A DNA stretch of 52,612 nt from Spirochaetales bacterium (GTDB lineage: Bacteria; Spirochaetota; Spirochaetia; SZUA-6; JAFGRV01). The position numbers and the translations under genes are program-made. The first letter of the stretch is position 1, and each line of letters starts with the position of its first letter. Where the stretch lies: contig JAFGQK010000285.1 in NCBI GenBank assembly GCA_016935735.1, positions 1 to 52,612 of the forward strand, written 5' to 3'. This document shows, piece after piece, positions 34,487 to 44,225 of the stretch. The notes beneath the pieces were generated by a model. The model was not told where the DNA came from. It did no database searches and saw nothing but the letters and a program-made list of their open reading frames with translations.

Positions 34487-37400
34487 CTATGTAACGGAAA
34501 ACCGTGCCGTACTTCCCGACCTGCCCGGGATTATTTCAAGTCTTGCATCGATCCGTTCTTTAAGTTCGGGAATATGGGAAATGATTGCAACAAGCCGCCC
34601 TCCTTTCTGGAGGTCCATCAGGGCACGGAGTGCAAGATCGAGCGATTCCGGATCGAGACTCCCGAATCCCTCGTCAACAAAGAGGGTTTCCAGTCTTACC
34701 CCGCCGGAATAGGACTGGACTATGTCTGCCAGACCCAGGGCAAGGGAAAGCGCGGCCAGGAAGCTTTCACCGCCGGAAAGCGTGGAAACGGATCTTGTTT
34801 TTCCCGTGTACCCGTCATCGACCTCGAGATTCAATCCTCCTGCCAGCCGCCTGTCTTCCCGTTCCGTGGCACGGCGCAGGAGAAACCTCCCCCTGCTCAT
34901 AATGGACAGCCGCCTGGATGCTGCAATCAATACATCGTCCAGCAGCGCCACCTGGATAAAACGCTGGAATGTCATTCCCATCGGATTTTTCCCGTTTGCA
35001 ATGTCCGAGATAAAGCCAAGAACCCGGTGCCGGGATTCCAGGTCATGCAACTCCCTTTCCATCTTTTTTATATCCGAGATGCTTTTTGCTCTCTGGTTTA
35101 TTTCACTCACAAGCATCTCTTCTTCCCTTATTTTCGATTCTAAAAGTGAAGATGCATTATTGTATGTTTCCTTAAGTCTATCACTATCAGGGGCTTTCAT
35201 TTCCTTTACCTGGTTCACTGCCCGGGAAAATCTTTCCTTCGCCGCGGCAAGATTTGCAGAAAACTCCCGGACATGATTTTCCAGTATATCCATTTCCTGT
35301 TCCGGAATACTTGCCCTTTTATATTCTTCTATTGATGAAAACCCGGCATTTATAATGCTTTGTTCAAACTTATTCTTTCCCGCCTCTGCTTCCGCTTTTG
35401 CCAGCATGAATTTCTTCTCCGCTTCTTCCAGCTTTCCCTTTAAATTCACCGCTTCCCTGGAGGTCCTGTCCGTGAGGTTCTTTGTTTCCTCCAGTTGTTT
35501 TTCCAGGGTGTCTTTTTCCTTGTCCAGGGTATGAAAAGAAGCGGTGACGGCACTGCCGGATTGAAAGTGGGGAGGAATCATTGTATGAAGTTCTTGTACC
35601 CGGCTTTCAGCACCCACCTTTTTTTCCAATACCTTTATTATTGCCTGCTCCTGGTTATCAAGATCTGCCTTTAGTTTCTTTTCTCTTTCCTTTAATAAAA
35701 TGATCTCGTTTTCCAGGGAAGATACCGACCGGGCGGCTTCTTCTGTATTTTTGAGTTCGTTTTCTTTCTTTTCAAGGTTTTGTCTTATTATATCCGGATC
35801 TTCTGCCGCTGCATCCTTAAGCCGCTTTTTAAGAACATCCACCTTTGTCTTTGATTCCGTTACCCTTTGCATTGCAACAGTCAGGGTATGTTCATGCTTC
35901 TGCTTTGCCTGTTCATACTCATCGAGTTTCATCTTCATTACCGCAATATCCTTTTCCGTGGGCAGTGCTTCGTCAGTGTGAGCCGGGGCGGGATGTTCCC
36001 TGGACCCGCAGACAGGACATGGTTCCCCGTCCACCAGGGAGCCGGCTATAAGAACAGCCCGGCCTTTTTGCTGTACTCTTTCCAATTCGGAAATCTCTTT
36101 TTTGCAGTTTATGACCCGGAGTTTCGTCTGTTCACATTCTTCCATGGCTTTGCCCCTGTCCTTTTCTGCTTTCCCGTATTCAGCGGTATAGTTATCCAGG
36201 TCAAGACGGTCATGATAGATATCCGACAATTGTTTTAACGATTCCCGTAAACCGGAAAGCCCGGCTGTCATGTCACGTTTTTCACGGAATATAGTTTCCT
36301 TTTTTTCCCTTTCCTGATCACATTCTTTTAGTAATTCTTTTATCTCTTTATGCCGGATATCTGTTTTTTCAAACTCCTTTTCCGCTTCCTTAAATTCATC
36401 CCGGGCAGCGGCCAGGAATACTGCCTTCTCCCTGTACTCTTCAAGCCTGGTCATCTCTTTTACCAGTTCCGCAAGCCGCGGGCGTTTTTTTTCCGTTTCC
36501 CGTGCCTCCTGTTGAGCCAGAATATCTTCCTGCTCTGCTTTAGTAAGTGCTGCTGTTAGTTCCTCATACCGGAGTGATGCATCCTCTTTTTCCTTAACCC
36601 GTTTTATATACTCGTTCTCAACTTCTTTAAGCGGGAGGGTTTTACGGGCTTTTTCCAGTGACCGCTCTTTTTCATTATATACATCCACCCGGGCTTCCAG
36701 CGACAGGCAGAGTCTTTCTGCTTCCTCTTTTTCCCTTATCTTTTCCAGGACAGCTTCTCCCTCCTGCACCTTTTTACGGGCACTATCGACCTCCTCCCTG
36801 GCCTTCCTGAGTCCCGCGGCTATTTCCGGGAGGCGGTTTTGCGCTTCTTGCAGGAGTTCTTCCAGCATATCAATGGACTTTACTCCTGAATCTGCAAGCC
36901 TGGTCTCCTTTATGGCTGATAGTGATTCGAGTTTGTTCCTGATATCTTTTGCCTTTTCTTTCAAGGATTCCTGTATATTCCGGTACTCACCGGTCTTGAA
37001 AAGTACTTCCAGTATCTCTTCCCGCTTTCCCGAGCCTGCAAGGAGGAAATCCCTGAATTGCCCTTGAGGAAGGACGACAACCTGCTTGAACTGGCCGGCC
37101 TTGAACCCGAGTATCTTTTCCACTTCTGCTGTTGCGTCGCTGTATGTCCCGGCAATCACCCTGCCTTCGCTTTTATTATCCATAAGTCCGGTTCTGCACC
37201 AGAGTGTGGCCTGGGGTCTGGTTTTCGTCATTCCCTCTCCCCTCGCCTTAGGGATTACCTGTTCAGGGCTTCTCCTTATCCTGTACAACTCGTCTCCGAG
37301 GGAAAAATCGAATTCCACTTCGGTAAGTATATTGAAAGGGGCATAATCACTCCGCATCTGCCGTGCCTGTCTTTCCGCTGTCGAAGTATCTCCGTAAAGA

Positions 37401-37552
37401 GCAAAGGTAATACCGTCCAGGATCGATGTTTTTCCCGATCCGGTGGGTCCGTGGATAAGGAAAAAGGCATTTTCGCACAGTTCCCTGAAATCGATTACCT
37501 GTTTTTCCGCGTAAGGGCCAAATGCTTTAAGGGATAACCGGACAGGACGCAT
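34487..37552 (-). CDS. sbcC: DNA double-strand break repair ATPase SbcC
   Basis: 1021 aa, the usual size. The Walker A motif GPTGSGKT is at residues 35-42. Long coiled coils (about 180-480 and 540-830) surround the zinc hook CPVC at about residue 513. The ABC signature TLSGGESFLAALSLALGLADIVQ and the Walker B LFVDEGFGSLD (about 950-960) are near the end. With SbcD it forms the SbcCD (Rad50-Mre11-like) nuclease that opens hairpins and processes blocked ends. It begins two bases after the sbcD stop codon. Relevance here: it can act on palindromes, which this window has in unusual number. Confidence 0.95.
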   Translation of the reverse strand: MRPVRLSLKAFGPYAEKQVIDFRELCENAFFLIHGPTGSGKTSILDGITFALYGDTSTAERQARQMRSDYAPFNILTEVEFDFSLGDELYRIRRSPEQVIPKARGEGMTKTRPQATLWCRTGLMDNKSEGRVIAGTYSDATAEVEKILGFKAGQFKQVVVLPQGQFRDFLLAGSGKREEILEVLFKTGEYRNIQESLKEKAKDIRNKLESLSAIKETRLADSGVKSIDMLEELLQEAQNRLPEIAAGLRKAREEVDSARKKVQEGEAVLEKIREKEEAERLCLSLEARVDVYNEKERSLEKARKTLPLKEVENEYIKRVKEKEDASLRYEELTAALTKAEQEDILAQQEARETEKKRPRLAELVKEMTRLEEYREKAVFLAAARDEFKEAEKEFEKTDIRHKEIKELLKECDQEREKKETIFREKRDMTAGLSGLRESLKQLSDIYHDRLDLDNYTAEYGKAEKDRGKAMEECEQTKLRVINCKKEISELERVQQKGRAVLIAGSLVDGEPCPVCGSREHPAPAHTDEALPTEKDIAVMKMKLDEYEQAKQKHEHTLTVAMQRVTESKTKVDVLKKRLKDAAAEDPDIIRQNLEKKENELKNTEEAARSVSSLENEIILLKEREKKLKADLDNQEQAIIKVLEKKVGAESRVQELHTMIPPHFQSGSAVTASFHTLDKEKDTLEKQLEETKNLTDRTSREAVNLKGKLEEAEKKFMLAKAEAEAGKNKFEQSIINAGFSSIEEYKRASIPEQEMDILENHVREFSANLAAAKERFSRAVNQVKEMKAPDSDRLKETYNNASSLLESKIREEEMLVSEINQRAKSISDIKKMERELHDLESRHRVLGFISDIANGKNPMGMTFQRFIQVALLDDVLIAASRRLSIMSRGRFLLRRATEREDRRLAGGLNLEVDDGYTGKTRSVSTLSGGESFLAALSLALGLADIVQSYSGGVRLETLFVDEGFGSLDPESLDLALRALMDLQKGGRLVAIISHIPELKERIDARLEIIPGRSGSTARFSVT

Positions 37553-37554
37553 GG

Positions 37555-38706
37555 TTATTCGGACCGTCCCTTCTTTTTCATCTCTTCCTGCACCATTTCA
37601 AATTCCTTCAACTGGATATCCGATAGTTCTTCACCTGTTACCTGCGAGACAAATGATGCAAAGAGTTCCTTTTCATCGATCTTCTGATATTCTGCAACAC
37701 CTGTTGTACTTTTCATATCAGCTTCGACAAAGGGTTTGCGTATATTGAGTAAATTCGGATACAGTTCACGCAGCCGCTGCATCGCATCGAGGATTACCCC
37801 CTGGTCAAGAAGAGTAACCATAAGGTAATCATCCACAGACATACCCCCGGGAGAGCTTTTCTTGAGATCATCAAAATGCCCTTCTATACACCGGACATCT
37901 CTTCTGGGTTTGAGTGGGACACGTCTGACTGTACAGACGCCCATGTGGTCCATCTCCACGAGTTGAACCGACTTTTCGTGTAAAGCTTCTGAAAAAGAAT
38001 ATTTTAAAAGCGAACCCGAATAATGGATTTCCCTGTCTTTTATCTTCTGCGGTTTATGGAGATGCCCTAATGCCGAATAATGTGCAAAAGAGAATAATGA
38101 TGCATCAACAGCACCGGTCCCCCCGATGGTCAGGGGTCTTTCCGACTCGGTGGTCTCCTCGCCCCCTGCAACAAGGGAATGAGATACAATGATGGATCGT
38201 ATATTCCGGTTATGTTGCATTTTTACCCTGTCCAGGATTGCTTTTGCAGCAAGATGATGGCTGTGAAGGGTCCCGTCACAAAGGATTTCCCGTGCTTCGG
38301 AAGGTTCGACATAAGGAAAGGCATAAACATACACAGGGCCATTGGTATCGTTTATTATGACAGGGTCCATCTTCTGCATAAAGGAACACTTAAGATACAG
38401 TCCCCGGGTTTCAAGAAACCGGGAACCGAACTTAAGTCTCCGGGGATTGTCATGATTCCCCGGGATAAGAAGAACAGAAACATTACAATCGAGGACAATC
38501 CGGGAAAGTACATCATCGAGAAGATCCACTGCCTCGACCGGTGGTACTGCCCTGTCATACACATCACCTGCAATAACAAGCAGGTCCGGCTGTTCATCCC
38601 TGATAAGCAGTATGAGTTGCTCAAGAACATACGCCTGGTCGTCCGTGAGATGTATCCCGTAAAAAATCCTTCCAAGATGCCAGTCTGAAGTATGTATAAA
38701 TTTCAA
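37555..38706 (-). CDS. sbcD: Exonuclease SbcD (Mre11-like phosphodiesterase)
   Basis: 383 aa. Metallophosphoesterase motifs in order: HTSDWHLG (Asp8, His10), AGDVYDR, LIPGNHDNPRR, SHSLVAGG and ALGHLHKPQ. The C-terminal capping domain follows. The start is TTG at 38706, because no in-frame ATG or GTG lies between it and the upstream stop; the ribosome site is poor. Manganese-dependent nuclease partner of SbcC, 31 bp after the OmpA-like gene and 2 bp before sbcC, so surely co-transcribed. Confidence 0.94.
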   Translation of the reverse strand: MKFIHTSDWHLGRIFYGIHLTDDQAYVLEQLILLIRDEQPDLLVIAGDVYDRAVPPVEAVDLLDDVLSRIVLDCNVSVLLIPGNHDNPRRLKFGSRFLETRGLYLKCSFMQKMDPVIINDTNGPVYVYAFPYVEPSEAREILCDGTLHSHHLAAKAILDRVKMQHNRNIRSIIVSHSLVAGGEETTESERPLTIGGTGAVDASLFSFAHYSALGHLHKPQKIKDREIHYSGSLLKYSFSEALHEKSVQLVEMDHMGVCTVRRVPLKPRRDVRCIEGHFDDLKKSSPGGMSVDDYLMVTLLDQGVILDAMQRLRELYPNLLNIRKPFVEADMKSTTGVAEYQKIDEKELFASFVSQVTGEELSDIQLKEFEMVQEEMKKKGRSE

Positions 38707-38736
38707 CGGTTTAACAGGTACATCCTTACTCTACCT

Positions 38737-41553
38737 TTATTCTTCCTCTCCGGGAACCTCTTCCTCTGCAACAGGTTCTTCCGTTTCAGGCTTTATGAGC
38801 AGGAACTCGACACGTCTGTTTTTCCAGTATATCTTTCTGTCCTCGACCGAAACAATGGGGTTTTTCCCGCCAAACCATTTGAGTTCAATCCGGTCTTTTT
38901 CAATTCCCTCTTTGACAAGGGCGTTCTGTACTGTTGTTGCACGGTTCTTTGTCAAGGGAACGAGTACTTTCTCTTCTTTTTCTATTGCTTTTTCCCCTTT
39001 GTGCAGATAGATATTCAGCGCATGGCCTTCGAGACCTACTTTGTACTGGGGGAATTTCTTATAAATTTCTGCGGCCTTTTTCAGGGACTTCAGATTCCGC
39101 TGGTACATTTCCCTGCCTGCGGAATCGAGTTTATACTGGTATTTCCCAAAGATAATATTGGGTACAATAAGGTAATATTTACTCCCGATCCGTGCAATAA
39201 GCAGGTCGAGGGGCAGTTGTTTCTTATGAATGCTGTTGTTTCCTTCAACATCCGTGACCTTCACGACAATAGTATACTGGTCTTCCGGCGGGACCGGTTT
39301 TTCATTGCTTCCGGAGGCATTCCATGCAATATCTTCAGAAGGGTCTCCCTCGCCGCCATAACTCCGTATAATATCTCCCTGGTTGTTCACAATATCCAGT
39401 TCCCATTCACTTATTTCACTTTCATCCCGGACATCCATGGTAATGAAGTATTCTTCCGCAAGGGGGTCTTCCGCCTCCTCTGTCCCTTTCTTTACATCGA
39501 GGGTAATCTCCGGGGGTGAGATATCGAGTTTAAAGCGGTTTGAAACACCTTCGGATACATCACCCTTCTGGTATGCGACCCGCATCTTTGCAGTATACGT
39601 GCCTTCCTGGACCTGGTTCGTATCATCGATCCCGTCCCATTCAAATGTTGCAGGAATTTCCCCTTCCCCGGTATATGTCTTTACCGGTACGCCGGGGGTT
39701 TTTTCTATAAAGAGATTCCAGCCAACAATGCCTTCAAGCAGTTCCACTGTTACTTCCATAACAAGGACATCGCTTATAGTATCTCCATTCGGAGAAAATC
39801 CTTTCGGTACGGTAACGGTTATTTTGGATGACCGGGTATCGGTGGATACATTATGGGCTTCGGTGGTAACATTGTTTCCTGCAAGGTCATAGAGAACGCC
39901 TTCGATCGTATAGGCACCATCCGGGACAACAGTCCCGGTTTCGTCTTTCCCGTCCCATTCGGCAAGGGTCATATCCTGGAACACGGAAACATATTGAATC
40001 TCGTTTCCATCTGCATCCTTTACCACACAATTCCCGGTAACAGGCTCATTCGTATTGATTTCTATGGCAACAGTATCTTTCTGGCCATCACCGTTCGGTG
40101 AAAACAAATCCGCGCTTAATGCAATGTAGCTTTCCGGCGGGGTGAGATCGATAACGATCTGTCCCCCGCTGAACATTGCCCAGTTTCCCGCCCTGTCGGT
40201 AATGTGAAGCGAAAGGGTATAGATTCCTTCAGACTGGACATTCCCGTCATTATCCTTCCCGTCCCAGGAAATCTCCTGTGACGGCACATCGACGCTGACA
40301 TCCCGTATCTTATTCCCGTCTGCGTCCAGGATATCACCGGTCCAGGAGATTTCCTCATCCGATTCAACGGCAATAGCAAGAATATCCCCATACCCGTCAC
40401 TGTTCGGGGAGAAATAGGAATTTTCAGGATTTATGCTATACTGGGGGGGGAGTAAATCGACAGTAAGCGGGGTCGTTGTCAGGGGATTATTTCCCTGGTT
40501 GTATGTTGCTTCGAGAATAACCTGGTACTCCCCTTCGGCAAGATAATTACCGGATTCATCCTTGCCGTCAAACAGGATTTCTTCCTGTATGGCGCTTCCC
40601 TCACTGGAAAAGGTTCTTTTCACATTGCTGTCCATATCTGCAACAGAAACCTGCCAGGACAAAAGCCCGTCACGTTCCTCGAATGCCGGGTATATAGTCA
40701 CATCGTCCTGGTTCCCGTCTTCGTTCGGGGAAAAGAACGGGCTGGAAAGGGTAAGAAGAAGCGGCGTTTCCCTTGTATCCAGGACAATCCTGTCCAGGGT
40801 GGTGCTGCCGGTATTCCCTGCTTTATCCGAACCGGTAAGGGTATACACATAAGTTCCATCCGGCGCCAGGGTACCGTCCGGGAGCATCCCGTCCCAGACA
40901 ACCTGGTCCGGTGCGGCATCTGTCCAGGAAGAGGTCTTTATGGCAGTTCCCGCACTGTCCTTTATTACCCCTTCCCATTTCGATTCAACCGCTGCCGTGA
41001 AGTTAATAATAAGGGTATCCTGGTTTCCGTCCCCGTTCGGCGAAAAATAATCATACTCCGGGTTAATTGTCGCCTCGGGGGCTTTTGTATCCACGATAAA
41101 ATGAATCAAAGGGTCCTCTGTGACATTACTCGACGCATCCTTTACCCAGAGAACCGAACTGTATTCCCCGTCCGGGAGTACCTTTTCATCTTTGTCTTTT
41201 CCGTCCCAGGCAATTTCCCTTTCAAGGTCATACACACCCGGACTCTTGAAGAGCAGATCGAAGAAATTGATATCGGATTTCTCCTTGATAAGATTTTCCA
41301 CCACCATTTCACCTGCACTGTTGGATATCTTTATTGCATATTGGGGAACAAACCCATCTTTACTCTTTATCTTTATGTGAATAGAAACCTTACAAACCGC
41401 AGTATCCTGTACCCCGTCATTGTTGGGAGAAAGATACTGGGGACTCTCCGTCATAACCGTGATAACGGGTTTTTCCTTATGCCCCCCGGAATAACAGAGG
41501 CCCTGTACAATAATAAAAATAATAATAATGAAGAGAATGGTTCTATTTCTCAT
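38737..41553 (-). CDS. Outer-membrane/periplasmic OmpA-like protein with six FlgD-type Ig repeats
   Basis: 938 aa with AAGGAG and a signal peptide (hydrophobic 5-18, Cys20 without a clean lipobox). From residue 40 the repeat hallmark YLSPNNDGVQD recurs as YFSPNGDGNQD, FFSPNEDGNQD, YFSPNSDGYGD, LFSPNGDGQKD and GFSPNGDTISD at roughly 100-residue spacing, each followed by a 'WDGKDxxGxxxxxGxY' Ig strand. These are FlgD/CHU_C-like Ig domains with Ca-binding SPNxDG loops. The C-terminal 140 residues hold an OmpA-like peptidoglycan-binding domain (VGLEGHALNIYL... NRATTVQNALVKEGIEKDRI..NRRVEFLL). Probably a cell-envelope scaffold. First gene of the sbcDC operon, an odd partner for DNA repair. Confidence 0.9.
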   Translation of the reverse strand: MRNRTILFIIIIFIIVQGLCYSGGHKEKPVITVMTESPQYLSPNNDGVQDTAVCKVSIHIKIKSKDGFVPQYAIKISNSAGEMVVENLIKEKSDINFFDLLFKSPGVYDLEREIAWDGKDKDEKVLPDGEYSSVLWVKDASSNVTEDPLIHFIVDTKAPEATINPEYDYFSPNGDGNQDTLIINFTAAVESKWEGVIKDSAGTAIKTSSWTDAAPDQVVWDGMLPDGTLAPDGTYVYTLTGSDKAGNTGSTTLDRIVLDTRETPLLLTLSSPFFSPNEDGNQDDVTIYPAFEERDGLLSWQVSVADMDSNVKRTFSSEGSAIQEEILFDGKDESGNYLAEGEYQVILEATYNQGNNPLTTTPLTVDLLPPQYSINPENSYFSPNSDGYGDILAIAVESDEEISWTGDILDADGNKIRDVSVDVPSQEISWDGKDNDGNVQSEGIYTLSLHITDRAGNWAMFSGGQIVIDLTPPESYIALSADLFSPNGDGQKDTVAIEINTNEPVTGNCVVKDADGNEIQYVSVFQDMTLAEWDGKDETGTVVPDGAYTIEGVLYDLAGNNVTTEAHNVSTDTRSSKITVTVPKGFSPNGDTISDVLVMEVTVELLEGIVGWNLFIEKTPGVPVKTYTGEGEIPATFEWDGIDDTNQVQEGTYTAKMRVAYQKGDVSEGVSNRFKLDISPPEITLDVKKGTEEAEDPLAEEYFITMDVRDESEISEWELDIVNNQGDIIRSYGGEGDPSEDIAWNASGSNEKPVPPEDQYTIVVKVTDVEGNNSIHKKQLPLDLLIARIGSKYYLIVPNIIFGKYQYKLDSAGREMYQRNLKSLKKAAEIYKKFPQYKVGLEGHALNIYLHKGEKAIEKEEKVLVPLTKNRATTVQNALVKEGIEKDRIELKWFGGKNPIVSVEDRKIYWKNRRVEFLLIKPETEEPVAEEEVPGEEE

Positions 41554-41586
41554 AATCTACTCCTTTCTTCAATACATATAGTTCTA

Positions 41587-41615
41587 TTTGTACCAGAGAA
41601 AAAAGGGTTAATCAA
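41587..41615 (-). promoter_or_regulatory. Extended -10 promoter of the OmpA-like/sbcDC unit
   Basis: Minus strand TTGATT, 17 bp, TGG-TACAAA: an extended TG motif in front of the -10 box, about 34 bp upstream of the ATG. Confidence 0.65.
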
Positions 41616-41661
41616 TATGATTATCTGTTTATTGTACAATGTAAGAAAAAAATGTGGTTTT

Positions 41662-42759
41662 TCAGGGGTGATTCCGGGCTGTATATGCTTTTTCCAATCG
41701 CTGGAATTCCTTTTCCGAATGATAATTATCCAGCAACACATCGACATTCAAGAGATTACAGAGCGAAAACTCGATCGGTGCCATGCATGTACAGGTCGGG
41801 CACCTTTTTGTATGGGGTTTTATCGTATGGAGTGCCTTTAAGGCATCGTTAAAGGTCACTTGCTCCTGTGTAAGATTCAGGGAGTTTGTATGCCTTGGCC
41901 GTGAAAAGCAGAGTCCGACAATCCCGTCCGAATCCACCGTACAGAGGAGTTTCCCTGAATAACAGCTCGCTTTGAAGTCCCCGTTCGTATTTGCCAGCGC
42001 CCGGGCAAGTTTTATCTGGCCAATAAGTCCCTTTCGTGAATTCATCATAATGAATCCTTTTTTCCGCTCTTCCAGGAGATATTCGAAGATTTTCACTGCA
42101 TTATCCATTTCCGGGTTTATTTCCCGGGATTCTTTTGAAAGTTCATAATGACGGACCATCTGGAAAGCCGGGACTATTTCATACTTTGCACAGGTATCGA
42201 GTACGAATTTTATATCATCCAGGGTGGTATTCCCGGTAATTACTGTCATGGATATTTTCCCGCGCTTTTCCGAGTGAAGAATCTCGAGTCCTTCTTCCAC
42301 TCCCTTGAAGGAACCTTCCCCTTTATTCTCTTCATGGGTCTTTTTTGTCCCATCCAGGGAAAAGAAAAAACCGTCACAGTTTTTAATTTCATCATAACGC
42401 TTTTTTAAAAGCACGAGATTTGTATTGAACCGTACCTCACAATCGGAATGAAAGGCGAAATAATCCACTATTTCACCGATATCTTTCCTTACCAGGGGTT
42501 CACCCCCGGTCAGAAGAATCACTCTTCCCGGTGCATTTATCTTGTCAATAACCATTTTTGCCTGGTCCGTGGACATTTCCCCGATTTTTGAAGAAGGCAT
42601 GTCGCAATACCGGCAGCGAAGATTGCACCGGTAGGTAATCCTGAAATCAATCCATATGGGCCAGCTTGCATGAAAATACTTTACCATCACCCCCCGGGCA
42701 AAAATAAGAGGAATATTCTTTTTATTGATTCGTTTTCTCACCCGGACCTTATTCATCAT
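41662..42759 (-). CDS. Radical SAM/SPASM-type protein
   Basis: 365 aa. The 4Fe-4S motif CNLRCRYC sits in DFRITYRCNLRCRYCDMPSS (about residues 45-52), followed by LLTGGEPLVRKD (the GGE motif) and DGFFFSLDG. A C-terminal Cys group, CPTCTCMAPIEFSLCN, together with a Cys at GIVGLCFSRPR, fits a twitch/SPASM auxiliary cluster. It overlaps the GT4 gene by 4 bp (ATGA), so the two are co-translated. Related proteins occur near glycan loci, for example in lipid or peptide modification, but the substrate here is unknown. Confidence 0.88.
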   Translation of the reverse strand: MMNKVRVRKRINKKNIPLIFARGVMVKYFHASWPIWIDFRITYRCNLRCRYCDMPSSKIGEMSTDQAKMVIDKINAPGRVILLTGGEPLVRKDIGEIVDYFAFHSDCEVRFNTNLVLLKKRYDEIKNCDGFFFSLDGTKKTHEENKGEGSFKGVEEGLEILHSEKRGKISMTVITGNTTLDDIKFVLDTCAKYEIVPAFQMVRHYELSKESREINPEMDNAVKIFEYLLEERKKGFIMMNSRKGLIGQIKLARALANTNGDFKASCYSGKLLCTVDSDGIVGLCFSRPRHTNSLNLTQEQVTFNDALKALHTIKPHTKRCPTCTCMAPIEFSLCNLLNVDVLLDNYHSEKEFQRLEKAYTARNHP

Positions 42760-43889
42760 TTATTATTATTACCCTGGTTTTTCATCTTGATTGCCTGCTT
42801 ATATAAATCAATGTACTTACTGATTATCCTGGAATAATCATGCTCTCTTACGATAAGTTCCCTGTTTTTTTTCGCTATTTTTCTGGCAATATCTTTATTT
42901 TCTATAAGATAGATGATTTTTAACGCGAGGTCATGATAATTTCGATGCTTGAATAAAATATTCGCCAGTTCCCTTGCTGCACTTCTGGTCGAATCCGAAG
43001 CAATGGTCGGTTTCTCACATGCCATTGCTTCAAGAAGGCATATTCCCTGGAGTTCGGATTCAGAGGGAAGTACGAAAATTTCACACGTTTGAAAAAGCTC
43101 AAGAAGTTGCTTTTCCGTAATCCTTCCGGTAAATATCACCCGGGGATTTACCTGGCTGGCAAGAATCTTCATATCTTCCAGTTCATATCCACAGCCGGCA
43201 ATAACGAATTGATAGTCAGGATAGTATTTATTCACTATAGCAGATGCCCTGATGAGTATGTCGATACATTTTTCCGGCATTATTCTCCCGACAAAGAGTA
43301 TCATTTTCCTGGATTCGTATGCAACAGGTTTGAACCGTTCAGCATTGATACCATTGGATATAATGGATAATCTTCCGGTGTTCTTAATACCGTAATAAAT
43401 GAGTTCTTTTTTTGCATAAAGAGAAGGGCAGGTAACATAATCACATGAATTATAGAGCCATATGCCATATAAAGCCAGGATCGTTCTTAAACCCGGAAAT
43501 TTGATACTGTAATTATTCATTATATTTTCGGCCTGAATATGAGAGGTGAAAATAACCGGGATATTTATTTTTTTTGCATGAAGAACGGATGCAACACCCA
43601 TGGGGAGGGGGCACATGCAATGAACGATATCCGTTTTTTCCTCCCTGAAAATCTTTTTTATCGAAAGAAGCGGATGAATCCCGACGGAAAAATCAAATTT
43701 CTTTAGCCTGAGCCCCTTTAAATAATATATTTTTACATTGCCCCTTTCGATGTAACTCTGTTTTCTCCCGGAAGTAAGAACAATGACTTTTTCGACATGG
43801 TTCTTCAATTCTTCTATAAGACGTTTTGTGAAAACAGCGAGACCGGATATATATTCATAAATAACGTCAGAGACAATAGCGATCCTCAT
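42756..43889 (-). CDS. Glycosyltransferase family 4
   Basis: 377 aa, a GT-B fold. The N-terminal half binds the acceptor (IAIVSDVIYEYISGLAVFTKRLIEEL, then the HCMCPLPMGVASVLHAKKINIPVIFTSHI segment); the C-terminal half has LFVGRIMPEKCIDILIRA, VIAGCGYE, and the EX7E motif ESELQGICLLEAMA that contacts the NDP-sugar. The pattern fits alpha-mannosyl/glucosyl transferases such as those making glycolipids. First gene of a two-gene unit with the radical SAM protein. Acceptor and sugar cannot be decided. Confidence 0.92.
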   Translation of the reverse strand: MRIAIVSDVIYEYISGLAVFTKRLIEELKNHVEKVIVLTSGRKQSYIERGNVKIYYLKGLRLKKFDFSVGIHPLLSIKKIFREEKTDIVHCMCPLPMGVASVLHAKKINIPVIFTSHIQAENIMNNYSIKFPGLRTILALYGIWLYNSCDYVTCPSLYAKKELIYYGIKNTGRLSIISNGINAERFKPVAYESRKMILFVGRIMPEKCIDILIRASAIVNKYYPDYQFVIAGCGYELEDMKILASQVNPRVIFTGRITEKQLLELFQTCEIFVLPSESELQGICLLEAMACEKPTIASDSTRSAARELANILFKHRNYHDLALKIIYLIENKDIARKIAKKNRELIVREHDYSRIISKYIDLYKQAIKMKNQGNNNK

Positions 43890-43899
43890 TTAAATTCGA

Positions 43900-43928
43900 A
43901 TAATATAAAGAGTAAAAATAAAAGTCAA
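43900..43928 (-). promoter_or_regulatory. Promoter of the GT4/radical SAM unit
   Basis: Minus strand TTGACT, 17 bp, TATTAT, 11 bp upstream of the start at 43889. The very short distance implies a leader of only a few bases. Confidence 0.6.
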
Positions 43929-44225
43929 CACCCCTGCAATTCTAAATTTCCGGAAATTTTCTTTTCTCCCGTATTTTTATTTGAAAAAGCCGGTGCTTTG
44001 TTTTACTATAATAATTAAAGTCGATGAGGGAAAAGAAAAGTATTACCTGGAATCGAGTGGCAAAATGATTTTTACATGCGATGAAGTTGAAGGGATTGGC
44101 TATCAAACAGTTTGTTTAAAATTCGGGTATTGCTTTTTCTCAGGTAATGTATCAACTGTTCAACAAGTTGAACCACGATTGTAATATATATAAGGTACTA
44201 CTCAATCATTATAAGGAGTGACAAC
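43929..44225. other. Intergenic region with one candidate operator
   Basis: About 300 bp between the divergent GT4 and GH3 genes. A 67-codon frame at 43981-44184 has no ribosome site and is rejected. GTTCAAC-AA-GTTGAAC (44158-44173) is a perfect palindrome with 7-bp arms, 53 bp before the GH3 start. This is the size and place of a LacI-type operator, so it may control the glucosidase. Confidence 0.5.

Noticed and set aside
43981..44184. 67-codon frame upstream of the GH3 gene
   Set aside because: No Shine-Dalgarno sequence or recognisable protein features.
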